Of a stretch of DNA of 64,000 nucleotides, positions 53,237 through 63,118 are shown piece after piece. Both the position numbers and the translations under genes were made by a program. Location of the stretch: contig NC_135549.1 of assembly GCF_964340395.1 (NCBI RefSeq), forward strand, positions 21,113,342-21,177,341, written 5' to 3'. The notes below the pieces were generated by a model, which saw only the letters and a program-made list of their open reading frames with translations, did not search any database and was not told the DNA's origin. Every line of letters begins with the position of its first letter. Positions within the stretch are counted from its first letter, which is position 1. This DNA comes from Glandiceps talaboti (lineage: Eukaryota > Hemichordata > Enteropneusta > Spengelidae).

Positions 53237-54240
53237 ACCTTCACATTCCAAGAACTACTGACAACAGTATGGACCGCACACACAACAACTTTGAATGTCC
53301 TTGTGGGAAACCAGTGTAAACTCATACAGAAGACATATATGGAAACATGAAACCAAGTTATGTGTCAATATGTTATGTTTTCAACTATTGACAGTTTTCA
53401 TTTAATTAACAGACCATACTATATTATATTGAACCATTAAAAGCCACACAAATGTTTCCACTTTGGAAGAACAACATTTTCCCTTGTTTTTTTTTACATT
53501 GATAGTTACAGTATACTAGTCCAGCAGGTATTTATGAAGTGCAACTTCTTCAGACCATTTTGTCCTGCCAATTATTCTACGGTTTTCGGGTGTATATCAG
53601 GTGATATCAACACGCAACAAAAGGACAAACTCTGGGGCATTTATTTGATATAACACTGGTTCAAGTGTATGCACTTTACATGTTTATAGGGAGAAAGTAC
53701 TACTACAAAAAGAATGTTATCAGCAAACCAAAAGAGACACAAACTAAAATGATTGGTGTTGCATGTACTAGAGTAAACAAGTTGGTTATAGTGATGCCTT
53801 GTTTATGTGCATGTAATCACCCCATAAGCAAGATATCATAACACTGCATAGAATAAATGTATGGCCACTCTAGGAAAACATAGTACACATCAGAGACTCC
53901 ACCCTACTTTGATTGTAATTTATGATTTCTGTTGATAACTTATAGCAATATTATTCAACAATAGTTTTAGTTGGTGTCTATCTGAGTTTGCACAGAGCAT
54001 GCTTTCCATAGTAGTATCGTACATAAGTTTTGTAAACCCTTGTTGTAGCCTGTTTTTCAGAGGGTAGCAGTTCTGTCATATTTCACAAATTCAATCATGC
54101 CATCACGTCTACATATTTCTTGTACACTTTATCTTTTATTTTGTACTTGTTTTACATTTATTAGCTGAGATCAAAATAGAAATTATGACATGTATGACAA
54201 GTTATGTTTTTGCTAAATGAAATAAAATGTTTTCATTTAG
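53237..54240 (+). other. PSMD6 3' UTR
   Basis: Follows the TAA and ends around an AATAAA signal at 54221-54226. No earlier strong signal is obvious, giving a UTR of about 1 kb. Confidence 0.6.
54221..54226 (+). terminator. poly(A) signal AATAAA of PSMD6
   Basis: AAATGAAATAAAATG contains the canonical hexamer, about 985 bp after the stop. Confidence 0.6.
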
Positions 54241-55134
54241 AAATCCTTTGTGAGGAATATGAAGTGAATTCACGTATTACACAAAAGAAATAATGTCTGA
54301 CTCAACACTTGCATTGTATGTGCATGTGTGCATACATGCATGTATGTATGCATTGTGTGGTGTGGTTCTGTAGTTCAGTGATGTGTGTATGCATGTGTGT
54401 TGTTTGTGAAGTGTGGTATGCTGTGTGTGCATGTATATATGTGTATTGGTAAATCACTTGGTAATGACAAGTGATAGCATAGTGTGCTTAGATTTGCATG
54501 TGTGTGGATATTTACAGTATGATGTGATGTGAACTTTAAATGATATAAACGGTACTTCAAATGTAATAAGGATGAAACAAGTCAAAAAGTAACCACATAA
54601 GAGACATTGTCTCACGCAGTGCACCTTGGAACAGGAACATTGCCGTACTTGTCACATTCAAAATTACCTTGTCCTCTATTGTCCCATAAAACAAAACATT
54701 CTTAAAGCTGAAGTCAAGGTTTATATGCACCTTGGAATCCTGGAATATCAAACAACTGGAAAATTGACTTTAAAAATAGCAATAATGAAACAGCAGCAAA
54801 AAAAAAACTGTTCCATTCGATGTCCAATACTTGAATGTTGCGTTGCATGTCAGCCTACTCGTATGGTACTTGATTGTGGGGATTTTTATTTTTTTAATTT
54901 TTTTTAGTAGCAATGTTCTTTTTTTGGTGCCAAATACTGAAATATATACTAGAGGAAAACTTATGTTCAAAAAGAGAAATCAAAGATGGTTGTGTGATCT
55001 ATATTTTTTCTCAAACTGAAATGATATACTTCTAATTATTAAGTATGCCACTGTTGCATTATTTTTACATGAGCCACAGTTTGTAATGATTAGGGTTTCT
55101 AGGAAAGGACTTGTTGGCATATGGATGTATACAC
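54241..55134. other. intergenic, no gene seen
   Basis: Contains a TGTGCATG/TGTATG-rich stretch (54320-54450) and poly-T/A tracts near 54890. No recognisable ORF. Confidence 0.5.
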
Positions 55135-55290
55135 ATACACACATATGTACCATACATACATACATACATACATCCATACATACATGCATGCATATCTACA
55201 TAATTATAGATACATACATACTTACATGCATACATACACACACCCATATACATACATACATACATCCATCTGCTACACACATACATTCAT
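55135..55290 (+). repeat. imperfect (ATAC)n microsatellite
   Basis: CATACATA units with CATCCATA, ACACACC and GCATGCAT interruptions. Opposite strand sense to the long ATGT arrays. Confidence 0.9.
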
Positions 55291-55984
55291 ACACACATAC
55301 CATATGTGGTGACCCACTATATATCTTGTCTTGAAACATCGGATTACATTTATTGATTGGGACTGTATCACTCGTTCCTCATGCACTTCTTTTTACCATA
55401 CAACACATACACACACACAACCTACCAGAATTTTAATACACAATAAATTCCTGTTAGTTGACATGCAGTTCTTTTTATTTTGTTACCCAAAATATCACCA
55501 TAAGTAAAATAGAAATATACAACATAATAAAATACAAACACTGGAAAATAGTACATCACTATAAAATTGAGCTGTTTAGTTTTACAGGATAAGTAAATGG
55601 ATATACATTCGTATTTCAAAGTAACTATTTTGGACTGATGTAGTGGTTATTGGACTGCTTATTAACTTCACTAAACAAACTCAAAGTCAAAGTCAGTGAA
55701 ATATGTTGGACTATCTGGTACTAAACAACATATTTCACGTGTCAGTTAATGAAAAGATAAAAACAAAAGATTGTACACATTGGTCACTAGGGGTGGTATT
55801 CAGAAATAGCTGACCCAGAAATGGATCAGAATTGTTCAGCACCATTGCCCATTTTCAAAATTCTCCTTTCTCCACATAATCGCATTTCATAATAACATGT
55901 TGATTTATTTATTTATTGTTCAACTAGTTAGTCGGTTATAGTAAGTTAGTCAGTTATAGATAGTTAAAGTTGATAAGCTTTATC
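55291..55984. other. intergenic, no gene seen
   Basis: AT-rich sequence with a short TTATTTA run and a duplicated TTAGTCGGTTATAG/TTAGTCAGTTATAG pair (55927-55963). No coding evidence. Confidence 0.45.
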
Positions 55985-56410
55985 ATTTTTTACCTTCAGT
56001 AAGGAAAGGTATGTTTTAGTGATGTTTGTCTGTCTGTGCATATATGTCCATCTGTGTATGTATGTATGTCTGTCTGTCTGTCTGTGTCATCATTTTTCTC
56101 AAAAACGGCTGGCTCAATTCAAACGAAATTCAGTGTACTTATTCTTTTGGGTAATGGCTAGTGGCGGTTGGGTTTTGGTAAACATTCTATGAATATTAAA
56201 GAGTAGTTTCATAAATAACAAAATTTGGTAATTGGGCAATATCTTAGTAACTAGTGCATGATTTGAAGTTTCTACCTATCAATTTGGCTCATACGTTGAT
56301 AAAAACACAGTTGATGTAGCTATCTTAGTGATTCATTTGCATCATTAATGATTTTCAGTAATCATGCAAGATAAGTATGCAATTGTCAGATTTCATATCA
56401 TTTAATGTTA
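55985..56410 (+). repeat. dispersed interspersed repeat, copy B
   Basis: It repeats the block order of 1937-2300: a CCTTCAGTAAGGAAAGG stem, TCTG-rich stretch, GGCTCAATTCAAAC, GGGTAATGGC, TGAATATTAA and a GGNNATATC block. Expanded TGTATG/TCTG units make it slightly longer than copy A. Same orientation as copy A. Confidence 0.6.
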
Positions 56411-56714
56411 TCAATTTTATCAATTAAATGGTATGTAATAAGGTCACACATGGTAGCAATTATAAATGCCCAAGCTCATACACACATCCAGTATGTTTGG
56501 ATGTTTGTTACAGACTGTACCATCTGCAGCAGAACTAACTGAACAGAAGAGTTTACAAGATAACGCTACCAGCGAAAATACAACCTGCATGAAAATCAAG
56601 ATTCATTGATATCTCACATCACGATGAGATAAAGCAGTACAGCAAACATACACAACCACTGCAAGAACTATGACAAGGTCAGCATGTCCATGTTCAAAAT
56701 CCCATTAACGAAAC
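56411..56714. other. unassigned sequence left of the repeat array
   Basis: It does not match the head of the later repeat units. The possible retroelement flavour (AAGCAGTACAG...CCACTGCAAGAACT) is too weak to call. Confidence 0.3.
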
Positions 56715-57260
56715 ATGGAGTCCATTTTGGGAGGACATTTGTATTTTTCTAGAGTTATAATTGAAAAACTATTATCGTTTATATCGTCAAAACATTATAA
56801 TATTAACAATGATGTAGTTTATGACAACAAAGATTTAAAATCATTCCAACTTTGGATAAAGTACGGACAACTGGAGGATACTGTTGGCATGTCATCGTCT
56901 GTCATTCTGATAACTGAGAAGGCCAAGTGCCACTATATTCCTTCGTGTGTATAACATTCCACTGTACAAATCATCGAAAAAAAAGAGAACATGTTGGCAC
57001 TTATATAAACATCTGTGTGTCCATCATTTATCCCTGCGTTTCAAATAGAAAAACTTTACCGTTTATATTGTCAAAAGTGACATTTTGGACCATACACTTT
57101 CTTTATTTCTGCTTCTGCTACTGACTTCCAATGGTCTGAATTAAAACAAGTGAGGTATTACTATGCATGGACTATTTTATGATTATGAGTAACGTACATA
57201 TATTGTGACATCACTCTGTATCAAATTTAAACTTTCATGCACACACCTATAGCTAACTAT
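56715..57260 (+). repeat. unit 0 of the 57-63 kb array, rearranged
   Basis: An ATG-led frame (56715-56954, 79 codons) matches the small ORF of the later units (LGGHLYFSRVIIEKLL..., then KVYDNKDLKS-like and GQLEDTVGMSSSVIL). After it, 57040-57072 repeats part of the same ORF and jumps straight to the unit tail at ACATTTTGGACCATACAC, skipping the integrase piece. So this copy is internally deleted. Confidence 0.65.
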
Positions 57261-57970
57261 CAGTGTTGAGAAGAGGAGCCCATAGCCTACCAGTAAGAAC
57301 ATACAAATTAAGATGGCAGGAAATTTGGGAGGACACTTGTATTTTTCTAGAGTCATTATAGAAAAACTTTTACCATTTATATCGTCAAAATGTTATCATA
57401 TTAATAGTGACAAAGTTTATGACAACAAAGATTTAAAATCATTGCAACTTAGGATAACGTACGGACAACTGGAGGATATTGTTGGCATGTCATCGTCTGT
57501 CATTCTGATATCTGAGAAGGCCAAGTGCCACTAGTCACAAGAGAGGACTGATTCTATAGAGATGAACTGAACAGTTCAAAATGGCGTGTTATTTAGGAGG
57601 TGAGATGTTAAGTTGGATACACTCATCTCACACGGGAGTAGAAGCGTGTCTACGCAAAGCAAGAGATTTGATATTCTGGCCAAATCACAATGTTGAGGGC
57701 GGGAAGATGAGTTATTTGCATCATTCAAAAGATCGCATGACAGTCCTCCATATTGGAGAGGTATTGCAACAAGATACGATAGCAAAAATGACATTTTGGA
57801 CCATACACTTCTTTATCTCCGCTTCTGCTACTGACTTCCATTGGTCTGAATTAAAACAAGTGAGGTATTACTATGCATGGACTATTTTATGATTATGAGT
57901 AACATACATATATTGTGACATCACTCTGTATCAAATTTAAACTTTCATGCACACACCTATAGCTAACTAT
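57261..57970 (+). repeat. unit 1 of tandem array (about 710 bp) with 73-codon ORF
   Basis: Starts CAGTGTTGAGAAGAGGAGC. It contains the frame 57313-57534 beginning MAGNLGGHLYFSRVIIEKLL and ending EKAKCH-stop, then a gypsy integrase remnant, then the shared tail with ATTTTGGACCATACACTT and TGCATGGACTATTTTATG. I do not recognise the small ORF as any family. It has no signal peptide or clear domain. Confidence 0.75.
57541..57760 (+). mobile_element. Ty3/gypsy integrase zinc-binding remnant in unit 1
   Basis: The frame near 57605-57690 reads MLSWIHSSHTGVEACLRKAR, the H-x3-H part of the H2C2 zinc finger that precedes the integrase core in Ty3/gypsy polyproteins, followed by a WP motif. Only about 50 codons are present, without protease, reverse transcriptase or catalytic integrase. 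Frames are broken on both sides. Confidence 0.7.
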
Positions 57971-58684
57971 CAGTGTTGAGAACAGGAGCACATAGCCTAC
58001 CAGTAAGAACATACAAATTAAAGATGGCAGGAAATTTGGGAGGACACTTGTATTTTTCTAGAGTCATAGAAAAACTTTTACCATTTATATCGTCAAAATG
58101 TTATCATATTAATAGTGACAAAGTTTATGACAACAAAGATTTAAAATCATTGCAACTTAGGATAACGTACGGACAACTGGAGGATATTGTTGGCATGTCA
58201 TCGTCTGTCATTCTGATTACTGAGAAGGCCAAGTGCCACTAGTCACAAGAGAGGACTGATTCTATAGAGATGAACTTAACAGTTCAAAATGGCGTGTTAT
58301 TTAGGGGGTTTGAGATGTTAAGTCGGATACACTCATCTCACATGAGAGTAGAAGTGTGTCTACGCAAAGCAAGAGATTTGATATTCTGGCCACGTATCAC
58401 AATGCTGAGGGCGGGAAGATGAGTTATTCGCATCATTCAAAAGATCACATGGCAGTTCTTCATATTTGAGAGATATTGCAACATGATACGATAGCAAAAA
58501 TACGACATTTTGGACCATACACTTCTTTATCTCTGCTTCTGCTACTGCCTTCCATGGTCTGAAGTGAGGTAAGACCATATTACTACGCATGGACTATTTT
58601 ATGATTATGAGTAACCTACATGTATATTGTGAAGTCACTCTGTATCAAAGTTCAACTTTCATGCACACACCTATAGCTAATTAT
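57971..58684 (+). repeat. unit 2 of tandem array (about 714 bp)
   Basis: Head to tail with unit 1 and very similar. Its small ORF (from about 58027, ending 58242) differs by an in-frame 3-base loss (VIEK for VIIEK). The integrase remnant occupies about 58290-58410 and has at least one frame change relative to unit 1. Confidence 0.75.
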
Positions 58685-58912
58685 CAGTGTTGAGAAGAGG
58701 AGCCCATAGCCTACCAGTAAGAATATACAAATTAAAGATGGCAGGAAATTTGGGAGGACGCTTGTATTTTTCTAGAGTTATAATAGAAAAACTTTTATCG
58801 TTTATATTGGTAAAACATTATAATATTAATAGTGATGGAGTTTATGACAACAAAGATTTAAAATCATTGCAACTTAGGATAACGTATGGACAACTGGAGG
58901 ATATTGTTGGCA
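58685..58912 (+). repeat. unit 3 of tandem array, truncated
   Basis: Matches the other units through the small ORF up to GAGGATATTGTTGGCAT, where the others continue GTCATCG and this one turns to TCACACAGC. The ORF therefore gets a different end (58738-58962). The downstream integrase piece is absent. Confidence 0.7.
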
Positions 58913-59069
58913 TTCACACAGCATTATCCTTGACTTTGATGTCACTGTACATGGTACTCTAAGCTTCCAAACCCATTGGTCTCTGAAAGAATTACTATAT
59001 AAATGCACCTTGCACAGAACAAGTGGCCTATGGTAATTATAGGCATGTATGTCAATAGAGTAGTTATGT

Positions 59070-59460
59070 CCACAGGCCAACTCATCTATAGGTTTCTATA
59101 AGTTTCTATAGGCATGAGTGTCTATAGGCCAAACCGCCAATAGGATCCTATAGGTATGAATGTCTATAGGCCAACTCGCCTATAGATTTCTATAAGTTTC
59201 TATAGACATGAGTGTCTATAGGCCAAACCACCTACAGGTTTCTATAAGTTTCTATAGGCATGAGTGTCTATAGGCCAAACTGCCCATAGGATCCTATAGG
59301 CATGAATATCTATAGGCCAACTCACCTATAGGTTTCTATAAGTTTCTATAGGCATGAGTGTCTATAGGCCAAACCGCCTATAGGATCCTATAGGTTTCTA
59401 TAAGCATGAATGTCTATAGGCCAACTCGCCTATAGGTTTCTATAGGATCCTATAGGCTAT
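59070..59460 (+). repeat. palindromic TCTATAGGCC minisatellite
   Basis: About eight units of 42-53 bp are built from TCTATAGGCCAAMCYGCC, TATAGGTTTCTATAAG and GGCATGAGTG. Many pieces are self-complementary, for example CCTATAGGATCCTATAGG. The array ends at TTCTGTAAGG (59461-59470). Confidence 0.85.
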
Positions 59461-59553
59461 TTCTGTAAGGATGCAGCTGTGTTCACATTACTTGTCCCCA
59501 AGACTTACAGTCAACAATTCATTAGTCTTACTCATTTTCTTGTATCATTTCAG

Positions 59554-59606
59554 GAAAGACCTCTAGTCATCACAAGAGATAATCCACAACAATTTGCTAA
59601 CGTTTG
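59554..59606 (+). other. possible small exon upstream of the BEN-like exons
   Basis: CATTTCAG precedes and GTAAGT follows a 53-bp stretch that reads ERPLVITRDNPQQFANV in one frame. Both splice consensuses are good, but no homology supports it. Confidence 0.3.
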
Positions 59607-60158
59607 GTAAGTGTCGGCCATAGGCTTGTACAAAGCTGAATTAGCAGCATCAAATGCAGTTGATTACTCTGGTGAGTGTCTCTTTCAGGTGTCTTTAAAT
59701 TCTGCACTATGGAAACATGCTAAATTGTCTGGCCCCATTGCATTGCTTGCACTCAGTTTATAAGCATAGTGGGATATTAGTACTATGACATGCCAAACAA
59801 CAGTATGACATGGATTTTTTCGACTTGTTTGTATTTTTGTAGATTAAAATTTTATTCACTCTAAATCTTGAGCAGACAAAGAATTGAAAATTTATTTTTC
59901 CATGACGATGAACTACTTGTAAGTCGACCCTATTTCAAACCCACTGACCCTAACCATTTTGTTCGCATATTAGCAAAAAGGGAAAATGTTACAGTTTTCC
60001 CTTGGACAGGGGATCTCCATCTAACACACACGATTTTGATGTAGTTTTTAAGTATCTCAATTATGTTGAGCCCAATTTTGTAGTAGTAACACTCTGGCTG
60101 TCCATATTGATTATGCAGTACAGAAGTAATATGTGGCAACTTTTCTCCCATTCACTAG

Positions 60159-60671
60159 GAACTCCTCTGAATGAAGCAATTGACCTGGTCTTCACCAAAG
60201 AAGAGTTAATGAAGTGTGGAGGTCTAGGATTAAGAAAGAATAAGGATAAAGATGAAAGACCCCACTGGACCCTCATCGTGTAGAGGCAATTAGAGGTAAG
60301 TCCAACACAGGTGCATATTTTAGACCCCACTTCATTTATTCGGTGGAAGTCTTATATTTTCCTTGAAATTTTATCGTAAATAAATTTGAATTCAGATCAA
60401 TCTATGAAACCACATGGGCCTTTAAAAGTCATCCCCCAAAATACTCGATGGCATTATGAAACTTACAAAACAGAAATATACTTTTTTTGTCAGCACATGT
60501 AAATCTTACATTCATTCTGTTATGTTTTATGTTTTAGTGTATCTAGCAGCCAAGGAGAAAGACAGGGGCATTACTAAGAATTTGCCAAAAAAATCCTTTA
60601 ACATCAAATTCCAAAATAAGATCGGAAATGCAAGAAGAGACCTTGCCAAAGCTAGACTGACCTCTGTTTAA
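60159..60671 (+). pseudogene. BEN-domain-like two-exon C-terminus with a frameshift
   Basis: Exon A (60159-60295, between TCACTAG and GTAAGT) reads TPLNEAIDLVFTKEELMKCG and on to DERP, after which the expected PLDPHRVEAIR is found one base out of frame at a run of four C (60260-60263). Exon B (60538-60671, after TTTTAG) continues in the phase predicted if that base were present: VYLAAKEKDRGITKNLP... FQNKIGNARRDLAKA, then TAA. The pattern of F-x-x-EEL, then PLDPxRVEAI, then a basic NARR segment is BEN-like; BEN domains bind DNA and act in transcription control. The paralogous exon at 62978-63118 has no such break. Either the copy is dead or the C-run is a sequencing error. AATAAA signals follow at 60887 and 60917. 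Confidence 0.5.
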
Positions 60672-61239
60672 ATATATCAGTGATAGGGAAGTCAACACAC
60701 CCTGTGCCACACCTGCATTTAACTGGAAAACAGCAATTTGAAATTTGCTTTCTTGAAAGCCAATAAGAAAATGCCATATGTCATTGGAATGATAACATAT
60801 TCTAACTATTTGTACATGTTGCTTTATCTTGACAACTTTACCTGCCAGGCAGTGACTGGAACAGTGTGGCTTTAGAACATGTACTTAATAAATTTTATAT
60901 ATAAATTTTAAGAGAAATAAATGGCATCAACAGCAGAGGTCTGCTTTGTGTGTTTTATCTTGAGTGTTTGCAGTGATAAGGTGAGTCTCATCGTGTGTTA
61001 AAAATTGTTATGCAAAGGTGAGTCTGGGCTGCTTTTCACTGATAGTTCTAGCCACCCTTTCCAAACCCAGTGTAAATTGTATAGGCAAAATTAGTTAAAT
61101 TAAACCCCAGTGAAAATTAGTTCTTTTTTCAGTATTCTATTATATATTACAAGATACTTGCAATGATCAATCTCTTGTGCCCATTGAGAGACAATATGGT
61201 CTTGTAAAAATACATATGCTGACATGCAGAATAATAGCA
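60672..61239 (+). other. 3' flank of the BEN-like gene
   Basis: Contains AATAAA at 60887-60892 and 60917-60922. After that I see nothing recognisable up to the foldback element. Confidence 0.45.
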
Positions 61240-61620
61240 TGTGTTATATAGCATTTTCACATGCTTATTCATAAGCTTGTACATGCTTATTGAGCAATAA
61301 GCAGTCCATAATCATGTGTATAGGCCGAATTATTTAAATGAGCTAAGTATGCACATGCTTATATTGCATGTACATGGTTATTCACAAGCATGCACATGCT
61401 TATTCACAAGCATGTACATGCTTATTCACAAGTTATGTACACGCTTAAATAAGCATGCACATAAGCATGCACATACTTAGCTCATTTAAATAATTCGGCC
61501 TATACACATGCTTATGGACTGCTTATTTGCCCATACATGCCTATATACTTATAAGCATGTAGAATAGGTATGTGCATGCTTATTCTACATGCTTCTCACA
61601 TATATGTCAGTTCTGTAAGG
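61240..61620. mobile_element. foldback element with 67-bp inverted arms
   Basis: The arm at 61296-61362 (starts AATAAGCAGTCCATAA, ends CATGCTTAT) is inverted at 61461-61527 with about three mismatches. The 98-bp centre and both flanks are packed with GCATGTACATGCTTATTCACAA-type palindromic repeats. The element ends at TTCTGTAAGG (61611-61620), immediately before array unit sequence resumes at 61622. It is non-coding, probably a non-autonomous DNA element or palindromic satellite. Confidence 0.75.
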
Positions 61621-61621
61621 G

Positions 61622-62387
61622 TCTGTATCAAATTTAAACTTTCATGCACACACCTATAGCTAACTATCAGTGTTGAGAAGAGGAGCCCATAGCCTACCAG
61701 TAAGAACATACAAATTAAAGATGGCAGGAAATTTGGGAGGACGCTTGAATTTTTCTAGAGTTAAAATGGAAAAACGTTTACCGTTTATATCGTCAAAATG
61801 TTATAATATTAATAGTGACAAAGTTTATGACAACAAAGATTTAAAATCATTGCAACTTAGGATAACGTACGGACAACTGGAGGATATTGTTGGCATGTCA
61901 TCGTCTGTCATTCTGATAACTGAGAAGGCCAAGTGCCACTAGTCACAAGAGAGGACTGACTCTAAAGAAATGAACTTAACAGTTCAAAATGGCGTGTTAT
62001 TTAAGAGGTTTGAGATGTTAAGCCACGTACACTCATCTCACACAGGAGTAGAAGCATGTCTATGCAAAGCAAGAGATTTTATATTCTGGTCATGTTTCAC
62101 AATGTTGAGGGCGGGAACATATGAGTTATTTGCATAATTCAAAATATCGCATGACAGTCCTCCATATTGGAGAGATATTGCAACAAGATACGATTGCAAA
62201 AATGCGACATTTTGGACCATACACTTTCTTTATCTCTGCTTCTGCTACTGACTTCCATTGGTCTGAATTAATACTAGTGAGGTAGTACTATGCATGGACT
62301 ATTTTATGATTATGAGTAACATACATATATTGTGACATCACTCTGTATCAAAGTTCAATTTTCATGCACACACCTATAGCTAAGTAT
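61622..62387 (+). repeat. unit 4 of tandem array
   Basis: Begins inside the tail of a unit (CTGTATCAAATTTAAAC), then a full unit from CAGTGTTGAG at 61668. The small ORF is intact, from the ATG at 61721 to 61942 (N-terminus MAGNLGGRLNFSRVKMEK), with mostly amino-acid-changing differences. The integrase remnant lies at about 62005-62100 and is frame-broken. Confidence 0.75.
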
Positions 62388-62890
62388 CAGTGTTGAGAAG
62401 AGGAGCCCATAGCCTACCAGTATGAACATACAAATTAAAGATGGCAGGAAATTTGGGAGGACGCTTGTATTTTTCTAGAGTTATAATAGAAAAACTTTTA
62501 CCGTTTATATCGTCAAAACGTTATAATATTAATAGTGACAAAGTTTATGACAACAAAGATTTAAAATCATTGCAACTTAGGATAACGTACGGACAACTGG
62601 AGGATATTGTTGGCATGTCATCGTCTGTCATTCTGATAACTGAGAAGGCCAAGTGCTGCTAGTAACAAGAGAGGACTGGCTCTATAGAGATGAACTTAAC
62701 AGTTCAAAACGGCGTGTTATTTAAGGGGTTTGAGATGTTAAGTCGGATACACTCATCTCATATGGGAGTAGAAGCGTGTCTATGCAAAGCAAGAGATTTG
62801 ATATTATGGCCACGCATCACCATGCTGAGGACGGGAAGACGAGTTTATATTTGCATCATTCAAAAGTCTGTGTGGTAGTCCTCCATATAT
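62388..62890 (+). repeat. unit 5 of tandem array, tail missing
   Basis: Head at 62388, 720 bp after unit 4. The ORF 62441-62662 is intact (MAGNLGGRLYFSRVIIEKLL, ending EKAKCC). After the integrase remnant the usual tail is replaced by unique sequence leading to another BEN-like exon. Confidence 0.75.
62690..62880 (+). mobile_element. Ty3/gypsy integrase zinc-binding remnant in unit 5
   Basis: This is the clearest copy. NLTVQNGVLFKG, typical of the stretch before the integrase zinc finger, runs directly into MLSRIHSSHMGVEACL and a KARDLILWP segment. About a dozen residues that normally separate these two blocks are missing, as in all copies. Non-functional fragment. Confidence 0.7.
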
Positions 62891-62977
62891 GTCAACACAT
62901 ACCAATTTTATTTTTGAGTGATGATAAATATGTTTTGTTTAGTTTTTTGACATTTTTTTTGTTATCAATATCTGTAG

Positions 62978-63118
62978 GTGTTCTATTGAATGAACTGATT
63001 GACATCATCTTCGCCTTTGAAGAGCTGGCAAATAGTTGTGGCATGGGGAAGCGATTAAAGAGAAGTGGTGTGGAATCTAAAGTACCCTTGGACAGCCATC
63101 GAATCGAGGCAATAAAAA
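62978..63118 (+). CDS. BEN-domain-like exon, paralogue of exon A
   Basis: A CTGTAG acceptor and GTAAGA donor bound a 141-bp exon reading VLLNELIDIIFAFEELANSC and, later, KVPLDSHRIEAIK. It has the same splice phases as the exon at 60159 but no frameshift. The matching C-terminal exon is not found before 64000, so it may lie outside the window. Gene completeness is unknown; BEN assignment is by motif only. Confidence 0.5.
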
